From Firmicutes bacterium HGW-Firmicutes-10 (GTDB taxonomy: Bacteria > Bacillota_I > Bacilli_A > Erysipelotrichales > Erysipelotrichaceae), in contig PHAF01000090.1 in the NCBI GenBank assembly GCA_002841605.1, forward strand, positions 1-7,600: a stretch of DNA of 7,600 nt. Direction: 5' to 3'. Every line of letters starts with the position of its first letter. Position 1 is the first letter of the stretch. The position numbers and the translations under genes are program-made. This document shows positions 1 through 6,697 of this stretch, one piece after another. Below the pieces are notes generated by a model, which did not search any database, had not been told where the DNA came from, and worked only from the letters and a program-made list of their open reading frames with translations.

Positions 1-213
1 ATGTGTGATGATGAAGGCAGAAGTACCATGGATCCTAAGGTTAATCTTAACGGTTCGGTCATGGCGATCGAAGGACTCATCTCACCATGCGGGCAGATTT
101 TGGGGAAAATGGGACATACCGAACGCATCGAAATGGAATTGTATAAGAATATCCCAGGGATAAGAGAGATTCCACTGTTTGAAAATGGGATCAACTACTT
201 CAGAAAAAGGTGA
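1..213 (+). CDS. purL: Phosphoribosylformylglycinamidine synthase, C-terminal end (5' truncated by window)
   Basis: This is the last 70 codons of a gene that starts before the window; the ATG at position 1 is probably internal. The enzyme converts FGAR, glutamine and ATP to FGAM. The visible part is the tail of the class I glutamine amidotransferase domain. In GKMGHTER (fragment residues 35-42), His39 and Glu41 sit where the His and Glu of the Cys-His-Glu triad are expected. The preceding MDPKVNLNGS..AIEG stretch and the NIPG..LFENGINYF ending resemble the C-terminus of the large single-chain PurL of clostridia and streptococci (about 1,200-1,250 residues). A free-standing PurQ usually has MPHPER at this point. 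The nucleophile Cys and the synthetase domains lie outside the window, so the fused form is inferred from the tail alone. It ends with TGA at 211-213, five bases before the purC ATG, and is the first visible gene of the operon. Confidence 0.88.
   Translation: MCDDEGRSTMDPKVNLNGSVMAIEGLISPCGQILGKMGHTERIEMELYKNIPGIREIPLFENGINYFRKR
208..213 (+). promoter_or_regulatory. Shine-Dalgarno site deciding the purC start
   Basis: AGGTGA, complementary to the 16S rRNA 3' end, lies five bases upstream of ATG 219 and includes the purL stop codon TGA (211-213). It supports ATG 219 rather than GTG 210, because GTG 210 lies inside this site and has no comparable motif upstream. Confidence 0.6.
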
Positions 214-218
214 AAAAT

Positions 219-938
219 ATGGAAAAGAAACAAATGATTTATGAAGGTAAGGCCAAACAGTTGTATACTTGTGATAGAGATGATGCTTACATCATGCGCT
301 TTAAAGACGATGCGACCGCGTTCAACGGAATCAAAAAAGCGCAAATCACTAACAAAGGGGCCTTAAACAACCAGATATCGACGGTTTTATTTCATCAGCT
401 TCACCGCCATGGAATCAAAACGCATTACATCGAAACCCTCAATGAGACCGAACAGTTATGTTACAAGGTTGAGATTTTTCCGTTGGAAGTCATCGTTCGA
501 AACATCATTGCCGGATCGATGGCCAAGCGGTTGGATATTGAAGAAGGAACACCATCACAAAGACCAATCTATGAGTTATGCTATAAAAATGATGAGTTAG
601 GCGATCCGTTGATTAACGAAGATCACGCGATGGCTTTGGGAGTTGCTACGGAAGAAGAACTTCGCACGATCAAAGAAATGACCTTGGACATTAATCAATT
701 TCTTATACCTTTGTTTGATCGCATCGGTATCACCTTGGTTGATTTTAAAATTGAATTTGGTAAACTGCCGGATGGAACCGTCATCCTGGCAGATGAAATA
801 TCCCCGGATTCCTGTCGCTTATGGGATAAGCAAACCGGTAAGAAACTGGATAAAGACCGATTCCGCAGAGACTTGGGCAATGTTGAGGATGCCTATCAGG
901 AAATCCGCAATCGCTTATATGAGGTTTATCATGACTGA
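219..938 (+). CDS. purC: SAICAR synthase (phosphoribosylaminoimidazole-succinocarboxamide synthase)
   Basis: This cytosolic enzyme joins CAIR and aspartate with ATP to give SAICAR, the substrate of PurB, encoded at the end of the window. The 239-residue protein is full length for the bacterial family (about 235-240). Visible motifs are IYEGKAKQLY (residues 7-16, N-terminal nucleotide-binding part), LEVIVRNIIAGS (89-100, first family signature), LVDFKIEFG (173-181, second signature) and ADEISPDSCRLWD (191-203, metal and substrate region). ATG 219 is chosen because it has a well-placed AGGTGA and gives the usual short lead before YEGKAK. An in-frame GTG at 210 would add three residues and overlap the purL stop. 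The 3' end overlaps purF by eight bases (ATGACTGA). No key residue appears to be missing. Confidence 0.97.
   Translation: MEKKQMIYEGKAKQLYTCDRDDAYIMRFKDDATAFNGIKKAQITNKGALNNQISTVLFHQLHRHGIKTHYIETLNETEQLCYKVEIFPLEVIVRNIIAGSMAKRLDIEEGTPSQRPIYELCYKNDELGDPLINEDHAMALGVATEEELRTIKEMTLDINQFLIPLFDRIGITLVDFKIEFGKLPDGTVILADEISPDSCRLWDKQTGKKLDKDRFRRDLGNVEDAYQEIRNRLYEVYHD
921..925 (+). promoter_or_regulatory. Shine-Dalgarno site for purF, inside the purC 3' end
   Basis: GAGGT lies five bases before ATG 931 and within the last codons of purC. It favours ATG 931 over the in-frame ATGs at 940 and 943, for which the spacing would be 14 and 17 bases. It also argues against any start further upstream inside purC. 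Confidence 0.55.
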
Positions 939-2337
939 AATGATGTTTGAACGTGAATTGCATGAGGAATGCGGGGTGTTCGGTGTTTTCAATATCCACG
1001 ACGCCGCTGAACTTACGTACTACGGCTTGCATGCTCTTCAACATCGCGGACAGGAAGGGGCGGGCATCGTGGTCAGTGATGACACCCGTTTGCTCGGTGT
1101 AAAAAACGAAGGCAATGTTCGCTTCGTATTTCCGGAAAACGTACTCAAGAAACTTGTCGGTCATCATGCCATCGGCCATGTCCGCTATTCGACGACCGGT
1201 GGCGGCGGATTACTGAATGTTCAGCCCTTTCTGTTTCGACATGGCAGCGGCGATTTTGCGCTTTGTCACAATGGCAACATCGTCAATTCCAAGCAACTGA
1301 AAAACCGGTTGGAACGGTCGGGAAGCATTTTTCAAAGTTCATCTGATTCGGAAATATTGGCTCACCTTATACAAAGAGAAACTCGTAAGGATCGCTTGGA
1401 CGCCATCAAGGAAGCCTTGATCTATTTAGAAGGCGCATTTGCCTTTCTCTTGTTAACCAAAGACAAACTATATGCCATGCGTGATAAACACGGATTGCGC
1501 CCGCTATCCATCGGAAAGTTCAATGGCGGATATGTAATTGCCAGTGAAACGTGTGCACTGGATGCGGTTGGCGCGACTTTTGTCCGTGATGTATTGCCTG
1601 GAGAGATCGTGATCATCGATAAAGACGGAATCACCTATGATAGTTATACCCCGGATACCGAGGAGAAAATATGCGCCATGGAATACATCTACTTCTCTCG
1701 TCCGGACAGTGACTTGTTGGGTCTCAATGTTCATCGCTCACGCAAGGCGTGTGGACGCATTCTGGCCAAAGAAGCACCAGTCGAGGCGGATATCGTCATC
1801 GGTGTTCCGGATTCATCATTATCGGCAGCCAGCGGTTACGCGGAGGCCAGCGGGATTCCCTATGAGATGGGACTGATTAAAAACAAGTACAGCGGACGGA
1901 CGTTTATCGAGCCATCACAGGCATTACGTGAAAAAGGGGTCAAGATGAAACTGGCTCCGGTGCGCAGTGTGATTGCCGGACAACGGGTCATTTTGATAGA
2001 TGATTCGATCGTCCGTGGTACGACGTCGATGAAAATCGTATCGATGTTGAAGGATATGGGAGCAAAGGAAGTGCATATGCGCATTGCCTCACCCCCCATC
2101 ATTGCTCCTTGTTTCTATGGGGTCGATACATCGACGATTGAAGAATTGATTAGTGCGACCAATTCGATCGAAGATCTGAGAAAACTGATTGGTGCGGATA
2201 GTCTGGCCTTTTTATCGATGGATGGGCTAAGTGAAGCATTGGGTCATCGCAGTTTCTGTCATGCCTGCTTTAGCAAGCAGTATCCGACGCATTTGTATGA
2301 GGACATTCAACAAGCCAATAAGGACGGAAAGTTCTAG
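931..2337 (+). CDS. purF: Amidophosphoribosyltransferase (glutamine PRPP amidotransferase)
   Basis: PurF carries out the committed step of the pathway: PRPP and glutamine give 5-phosphoribosylamine. The 468-residue product has an N-terminal Ntn-type glutaminase domain followed by a phosphoribosyltransferase domain. In HEECGVFG, Cys14 is the expected nucleophile, so residues 1-13 would be a cleaved propeptide, as in Bacillus subtilis. Other motifs are HVRYSTTGGGG (83-93), CHNGN (112-116) and the PRPP loop VILIDDSIVRGTTS (353-366). Cys248, Cys394, Cys443 and Cys446 (in CHAC) occupy the positions that bind the [4Fe-4S] cluster in the Bacillus enzyme, so the protein should be oxygen-sensitive; this is family knowledge applied by alignment. 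Bacillus-type PurF is feedback-inhibited by purine nucleotides. The gene overlaps purC by eight bases and is followed by a 10-base gap, the longest in the window. The frame stays open upstream to 715, but that part is purC. Confidence 0.98.
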   Translation: MTEMMFERELHEECGVFGVFNIHDAAELTYYGLHALQHRGQEGAGIVVSDDTRLLGVKNEGNVRFVFPENVLKKLVGHHAIGHVRYSTTGGGGLLNVQPFLFRHGSGDFALCHNGNIVNSKQLKNRLERSGSIFQSSSDSEILAHLIQRETRKDRLDAIKEALIYLEGAFAFLLLTKDKLYAMRDKHGLRPLSIGKFNGGYVIASETCALDAVGATFVRDVLPGEIVIIDKDGITYDSYTPDTEEKICAMEYIYFSRPDSDLLGLNVHRSRKACGRILAKEAPVEADIVIGVPDSSLSAASGYAEASGIPYEMGLIKNKYSGRTFIEPSQALREKGVKMKLAPVRSVIAGQRVILIDDSIVRGTTSMKIVSMLKDMGAKEVHMRIASPPIIAPCFYGVDTSTIEELISATNSIEDLRKLIGADSLAFLSMDGLSEALGHRSFCHACFSKQYPTHLYEDIQQANKDGKF

Positions 2338-2341
2338 GAGG
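2336..2341 (+). promoter_or_regulatory. Strong Shine-Dalgarno site for purM overlapping the purF stop
   Basis: AGGAGG is the strongest ribosome binding site in the window. It shares two bases with the purF stop TAG (2335-2337) and sits six bases before ATG 2348. It fixes the purM start against the longer open frame that runs back into purF. Confidence 0.8.
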
Positions 2342-2347
2342 AAATAT

Positions 2348-3367
2348 ATGAGCGAACATTATGCGAAATCAGGTGTAAATCTTCAGGCGGGGTATGAATC
2401 GGTGAAGCGCATCCGTACCCATATCGAGCGAACGCGACGATTGGGGATGATGGACAACATCGGATCGTTTGGCGGTCTGTTTGATTTGACGCGTCTCAAT
2501 GTTTCGGAACCGGTGTTGATCAGCGGTACAGACGGTGTGGGAACCAAGCTGAAAATCGCCTTTATGACGGGTAAGCACGATACTATCGGTATCGATGCGG
2601 TTGCGATGTGTGTCAATGATATTTTGGCTCAAGGGGCACAACCCTTATTCTTCTTGGATTATATTGCCATCGGTAAGAATAATCCGGATACCGTTGAAGC
2701 CATTGTCAAAGGGGTTGCGGATGGCTGTGTCAGTGCGAATTGTGCGCTGATTGGCGGAGAAACCGCGGAAATGCCCGATATGTATTCGTCCGATGAATAT
2801 GATATCGCGGGTTTCTGTGTGGGAGTGGCGGAGAAGAGTAAACTTATCCTTCCATCGCATGTCAATACCGGCGATGTGATCATCGGTCTGGCAAGTTCTG
2901 GACTTCATTCCAATGGTTTCAGTCTGGTGAGAAAGATACTGTTCAAAGATCATTCGCTTGATCCGATGATGAAGTTCGGAGAACAGACGTTGGGGGAAAC
3001 CTTGTTAACGCCGACGCGGATTTATGTGCGTGCAGTTCTCCCATTGATTCAACAGTGTAAGATTCACGGGATTGCCCATATCACAGGAGGCGGATTTGTC
3101 GAGAATGCCCCAAGATGCATTCAGGATGAACAGGGGATATTGATAAACAAAGGTACATGGCCGATCCCACTGATATTCACCTTCTTGGCTGATTTGGGTC
3201 GTATTCCGGAAGATCAGTTGTATCAGGTGTTTAATATGGGCATCGGGATGATGTTGATCGTTGATCCCAAGGATGTTGAGGAAGTACTTGATTATCTTAA
3301 ATCTCACCATGAACATCCCTATGTGATCGGTGAGGTGACGGATACACCGGGGGTTGTCATCCGATGA
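2348..3367 (+). CDS. purM: Phosphoribosylformylglycinamidine cyclo-ligase (AIR synthetase)
   Basis: PurM closes the imidazole ring, converting FGAM and ATP to AIR. The product has 339 residues, close to the 345 or so of the Escherichia coli and Bacillus enzymes. It shows the PurM/PurL superfamily fold in order: SGTDGVGTKLK (residues 59-69, Asp and Gly-rich ATP-binding segment), GIDAVAMCVND (81-91), GGETAEMPDMY (136-146), ASSGLHSNGFSL (182-193), HITGGGF (244-250) and FNMGIGM (295-301). It acts as a soluble cytosolic homodimer in characterised relatives. ATG 2348 follows a near-perfect AGGAGG. Its last bases overlap the purN start as ATGA (3364-3367). AIR carboxylase (PurE/PurK), which would use its product, is not encoded in this window. 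Confidence 0.98.
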   Translation: MSEHYAKSGVNLQAGYESVKRIRTHIERTRRLGMMDNIGSFGGLFDLTRLNVSEPVLISGTDGVGTKLKIAFMTGKHDTIGIDAVAMCVNDILAQGAQPLFFLDYIAIGKNNPDTVEAIVKGVADGCVSANCALIGGETAEMPDMYSSDEYDIAGFCVGVAEKSKLILPSHVNTGDVIIGLASSGLHSNGFSLVRKILFKDHSLDPMMKFGEQTLGETLLTPTRIYVRAVLPLIQQCKIHGIAHITGGGFVENAPRCIQDEQGILINKGTWPIPLIFTFLADLGRIPEDQLYQVFNMGIGMMLIVDPKDVEEVLDYLKSHHEHPYVIGEVTDTPGVVIR

Positions 3368-3936
3368 AGAACATTGTCGTTTTTGCTTCGGGGTTTGGTT
3401 CTAACTTTCAAGCGATCATCGATGCGGTCAAACATGGTAAACTTCATGCCAACATCGTAGGTTTGATTTGTGATAAGCCTGGCGCTTATGCGATCGAACG
3501 TGCCAGAATTAATGGAATTCCGGTCGCTCTTTTTGAGCGGAATACTTTTTCATCGAAAGCTTATATGGACCGAGCGATATTGAACCAATGTGAGTCTTGG
3601 CAGGCGGACTGGCTGATATTGGCAGGATATATGCGCCTTCTTTCCCCACTGTTGATTCAAGCGTATCCGCGTCATATCGTCAATATTCATCCATCACTGC
3701 TGCCAAAGTATCGCGGATTGGATGCGGTGGGACAAGCGCTGAATCAACAGGAGAGAATTTACGGACTTACCATTCATTATGTCGATGAAGGCATGGATAC
3801 CGGCGACATCATCGTTCAAGTTCCTTTTGAAGTGGATGCATTGGATCGCGATCATATTGAAAAACGATTGCATGCACTGGAGCATGTGACGTATCCGGCG
3901 ATAATCAATAAACTGATCGTGGAGGAATGTGTATGA
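3364..3936 (+). CDS. purN: Phosphoribosylglycinamide formyltransferase (GAR transformylase)
   Basis: PurN transfers a formyl group from 10-formyltetrahydrofolate to GAR, giving FGAR for PurL. The product has 190 residues, normal for the folate-dependent family. It shows the phosphate-binding loop ASGFGSNF (residues 8-15), LAGYMRLLS (86-94), NIHPSLLP (107-114) with the expected catalytic Asn107 and His109, and HYVDEGMDTGD (138-148) with catalytic Asp145. These correspond to Asn106, His108 and Asp144 of the Escherichia coli enzyme. Two small departures from the usual family text are KYRG in place of (Y/F)PG (115-118) and TGD in place of TGP (146-148). No good Shine-Dalgarno motif is seen at normal spacing (only a G run at 3349-3353), so initiation probably depends on coupling to purM through the 4-base ATGA overlap. 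It overlaps purH in the same way. Confidence 0.97.
   Translation: MKNIVVFASGFGSNFQAIIDAVKHGKLHANIVGLICDKPGAYAIERARINGIPVALFERNTFSSKAYMDRAILNQCESWQADWLILAGYMRLLSPLLIQAYPRHIVNIHPSLLPKYRGLDAVGQALNQQERIYGLTIHYVDEGMDTGDIIVQVPFEVDALDRDHIEKRLHALEHVTYPAIINKLIVEECV
3921..3926 (+). promoter_or_regulatory. Shine-Dalgarno site for purH inside the purN 3' end
   Basis: GGAGGA lies six bases before ATG 3933 and touches the alternative in-frame ATG at 3927. Spacing therefore selects ATG 3933, which also gives the usual N-terminus, MKRALISVSDKTG. Confidence 0.7.
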
Positions 3937-5456
3937 AACGTGCATTGATAAGCGTAAGCGATAAAACAGGGATTATTTCACTGGCGAAAGAGTTGAGTGA
4001 GTTGGGGATCGAAATTATATCTACCGGCGGTACTTATAAGTTGATCAAGGATGCGGGGATATCTGTATTACCCATTGAGGAAGTCACTCACTTTCCCGAA
4101 ATGTTGGATGGACGGGTAAAAACGTTGCATCCGATGATTCATGGGGGTCTTTTGTTTAAAAGAAATGATAAAAACCATGTGGATGCGATTAAGAATCACG
4201 ACATTAAACCGATTGATTTTGTGATCGTCAATTTATATCCCTTTGTTGAGACAATCAAAAAAGAGGGGTGTACATTTGATCATGCTGTTGAGAATATCGA
4301 TATCGGCGGACCTTCGATGTTACGTTCAGCCGCCAAGAATCACGCGGATGTCACGGTAATATGTGATTTGAAAGATGCCAAGGAAATGATCCGGCAGCTC
4401 AAAGAAGAAGGCGAAACTTCTCTTGATTTTCGTCGCTATTTAGCCGCAAAAGTCTTTCGCTTAACTGCCGCATACGATGCCATGATTGCACAGTATTTGA
4501 CCGAAGAGGAATTTCCGGAACGAATCACCCATACCTATACCAAAGTCGGGGATTTGCGTTATGGGGAGAATCCGCATCAGAAAGCCGCTTTTTATCAGAC
4601 AGTTTTTCAAGAACCCAATTCACTTTCCCTTTGTGATCAATTGCAAGGAAAGGAATTGTCCTTTAACAATATTCAAGATGCCAATGCGGCATTGACGATT
4701 TTAAGTGAGTTTGACGAGCCTTGTTGTGTGGCAGTCAAACATACCAACCCTTGTGGAGTCGCCATCGCAAAGGATCATATTACAGCTTGGCAAAAAGCAT
4801 ATCAAGCCGATCCCGTCAGTATTTTTGGCGGTATCGTGGCGTTTAACGGTGAGGTCAATGAAACGATTGCTCAGGGACTTTCGGAGTTGTTTTTAGAAGT
4901 TATTCTTGCTCCGAAATATTCATTGAAAGCATTGGAGATCTTAAGTGTGAAAAAGAATGTGCGGGTTTTGGTAACGAGTGATGATTTCGATCGTCCTTAT
5001 GATATGACATGTGCACGAGTATCCGGAGGACTGCTAATACAGACGACGGATTCAGTTGAGCTGGATAAAGAGGATTGTAAGGTTGTTTGTGGAAGCGTTT
5101 CTGATTCTAATTGGAATGACTTGTTCTTTGGGGAAAAAGTTTGTAAACACGTCAAAAGCAATGCGATCGTCATAGTGAAGGACGGTATGACGGTTGGAGT
5201 CGGTGGTGGTCAGAGCAATCGGGTCGGTGCCGCTAAAATCGCGCTTGAACAAGCCGGTGAAAAAGCAGTTGGCGCAATCATGGCTTCGGACGCTTTCTTT
5301 CCGATGCCCGACACCGTTGAACTGGCGGCGCAATATCAAGTTAAAGCCATTATTCAACCCGGTGGTTCAATCAAAGATGAACTTTCGATTGAGGCATGTA
5401 AGAAACAAAATATAGCGATGGTGCTGACGGGTATCCGGCACTTTAAACACGGATGA
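3933..5456 (+). CDS. purH: Bifunctional AICAR formyltransferase / IMP cyclohydrolase
   Basis: PurH performs the last two steps to IMP: formylation of AICAR with 10-formyltetrahydrofolate, then ring closure. The 507-residue product is full length (Bacillus subtilis about 512) and both domains are present. The N-terminal IMP cyclohydrolase (MGS-like) domain shows SVSDKTG (residues 7-13), STGGT (30-34), DGRVKTLHP (59-67) and NIDIGGPSMLRSAAKNH (121-137). The C-terminal transformylase domain shows RYGENPHQ (209-216), ELSFNNIQDA (241-250), VKHTNPCG (268-275) with the catalytic Lys269-His270 pair, SIFGG (296-300), VKSNAIV (407-413), SDAFFPMPD (452-460) and IQPGGSIKDE (474-483). The start at 3933 overlaps the purN stop as ATGA; an in-frame ATG at 3927 would add only two residues. 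Its end overlaps purD by four bases. Nothing in the frame or motifs is unusual. Confidence 0.98.
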   Translation: MKRALISVSDKTGIISLAKELSELGIEIISTGGTYKLIKDAGISVLPIEEVTHFPEMLDGRVKTLHPMIHGGLLFKRNDKNHVDAIKNHDIKPIDFVIVNLYPFVETIKKEGCTFDHAVENIDIGGPSMLRSAAKNHADVTVICDLKDAKEMIRQLKEEGETSLDFRRYLAAKVFRLTAAYDAMIAQYLTEEEFPERITHTYTKVGDLRYGENPHQKAAFYQTVFQEPNSLSLCDQLQGKELSFNNIQDANAALTILSEFDEPCCVAVKHTNPCGVAIAKDHITAWQKAYQADPVSIFGGIVAFNGEVNETIAQGLSELFLEVILAPKYSLKALEILSVKKNVRVLVTSDDFDRPYDMTCARVSGGLLIQTTDSVELDKEDCKVVCGSVSDSNWNDLFFGEKVCKHVKSNAIVIVKDGMTVGVGGGQSNRVGAAKIALEQAGEKAVGAIMASDAFFPMPDTVELAAQYQVKAIIQPGGSIKDELSIEACKKQNIAMVLTGIRHFKHG

Positions 5457-6697
5457 ACCGCATATTGATCGTGGGCAGTGGCGGACGTGAACATGCGTTG
5501 GCCAAGTGCTTTCATAAAAGTCCTACTGTTGAGAAAGTTTTTGTTGCGCCGGGAAATGCGGGGATGAGGGATGTGGCAACGATTATCCCGATCGAGGCAA
5601 TGGATTTTGAGAAGTTGATAAGTTTTTCAAAGGAAGAAAATATCGACTTGGTATTCGTCGGACCGGAAGCACCGCTTTCCAATGGTATTAGCGATGCAAT
5701 GAAACAGGCGGGCATCCGCGTGTTTGGGCCAAGTGCTAAAGCCGCGCAATTGGAGGCAAGCAAGTCCTTTGCCAAGCAGTTGATGAATCAGTATGATATA
5801 CCGACCGCGAAGCATGTGACCGTATTTACGAAAGATGAGGCGATGAAATATCTTTCTTCGCATCCTTCGCCCATCGTCATCAAAGCTGATGGTCTGATGG
5901 CGGGTAAAGGGGTGACGGTGGCGATGGATGATCAAACCGCAATCAACGCGGTGGAAGATATATACAGAGAAGTTGCCTATGGACCTTTGGTCATTGAGGA
6001 ATTTTTGGAAGGTGAAGAGTTTTCGCTCATGGCATTTGTAAATGGGGAAAAAGTATTCCCCCTGGACGTTGCACGGGATTATAAGCGCGCGCATGACAAC
6101 GATGAAGGATTGAATACCGGAGGAATGGGATCATTCTCTCCTGTACCTTTTATCAAAGATGAGTGGGTAAAAGAAGCGATGAACAATATCATGATCCCCA
6201 TGGCCAAAGCGATGGTCGATCAGGGAATACCGTTTACCGGCATGCTTTATGGCGGACTGATGGCGACCAGTAATGGAGTTAAGACCATTGAGTTCAATGT
6301 GCGGTTTGGTGATCCGGAGGCGGAGGTATTGTTGGCGCGATTGCTTACACCCATCGATCAAATCGTGTTTGATGTGATGGATGGTAAGGATGTAAACCTG
6401 TCCTTTGATCCGCGATTTGCGTTGGGTGTGGTGATGGCTTCCAAAGGTTATCCGCTGAATTTTGAAAAAGGAATCCCTATCAGAAATCTGGATGATCTGG
6501 GTGTCGATGTGTGTCATATGGGCACCGATTGGGATAACGGCTGGGTAAATAAGGGTGGTCGCGTACTTTTTGTGATGGATTTGGATGAAACACTTGAAAA
6601 AGCGCGCGAAACCGTATATAAAGAAATTGCACGGATCGATGCGCCGGGATTGTTCTATCGCTCGGACATTGGTCGTTGGAAGGAAGAACACGTATGA
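5453..6697 (+). CDS. purD: Phosphoribosylamine-glycine ligase (GAR synthetase)
   Basis: PurD couples glycine to the unstable phosphoribosylamine made by PurF, using ATP, to give GAR for PurN. The product has 414 residues, slightly short of the usual 420-430. It has the ATP-grasp layout: an N-terminal domain with GSGGREHA (residues 8-15) and GPEAPL (70-75), a central domain with IKADGLMAGKGV (143-154) and EEFLEGEEFS (182-191), the KRAHDNDEGLNTGGMG segment (211-226), and EFNVRFGDPE (280-289) with the metal-binding Glu and Asn. The 207-226 segment reads RDYKRAHDNDEGLNTGGMG, where most bacterial PurD have a form close to QDHKRAYDGDKGPNTGGMG; the core residues remain. No Shine-Dalgarno motif is evident before ATG 5453, so translation is probably coupled to purH through the ATGA overlap. 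A second ATGA overlap joins it to purB. Confidence 0.97.
   Translation: MNRILIVGSGGREHALAKCFHKSPTVEKVFVAPGNAGMRDVATIIPIEAMDFEKLISFSKEENIDLVFVGPEAPLSNGISDAMKQAGIRVFGPSAKAAQLEASKSFAKQLMNQYDIPTAKHVTVFTKDEAMKYLSSHPSPIVIKADGLMAGKGVTVAMDDQTAINAVEDIYREVAYGPLVIEEFLEGEEFSLMAFVNGEKVFPLDVARDYKRAHDNDEGLNTGGMGSFSPVPFIKDEWVKEAMNNIMIPMAKAMVDQGIPFTGMLYGGLMATSNGVKTIEFNVRFGDPEAEVLLARLLTPIDQIVFDVMDGKDVNLSFDPRFALGVVMASKGYPLNFEKGIPIRNLDDLGVDVCHMGTDWDNGWVNKGGRVLFVMDLDETLEKARETVYKEIARIDAPGLFYRSDIGRWKEEHV

Noticed and set aside
210..218. GTG at 210 as an alternative purC start overlapping the purL stop
   Set aside because: It would repeat the 4-base overlap pattern seen later, but the only SD-like motif (208-213) contains it, so ATG 219 is better placed.
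715..930. 72-codon in-frame extension upstream of purF
   Set aside because: It lies wholly inside purC in another frame, has no relation to PurF N-termini, and the start at 931 has its own SD and gives the expected short propeptide.
2092..2097. Run of six C as a possible slippery or phase-variable site in purF
   Set aside because: The reading frame is continuous through it and encodes the conserved SPPI segment; no shifted product or repeat expansion is suggested.
2231..2347. 39-codon in-frame extension upstream of purM
   Set aside because: It lies inside purF in another frame; the strong AGGAGG at 2336-2341 and the family N-terminus fix the start at 2348.
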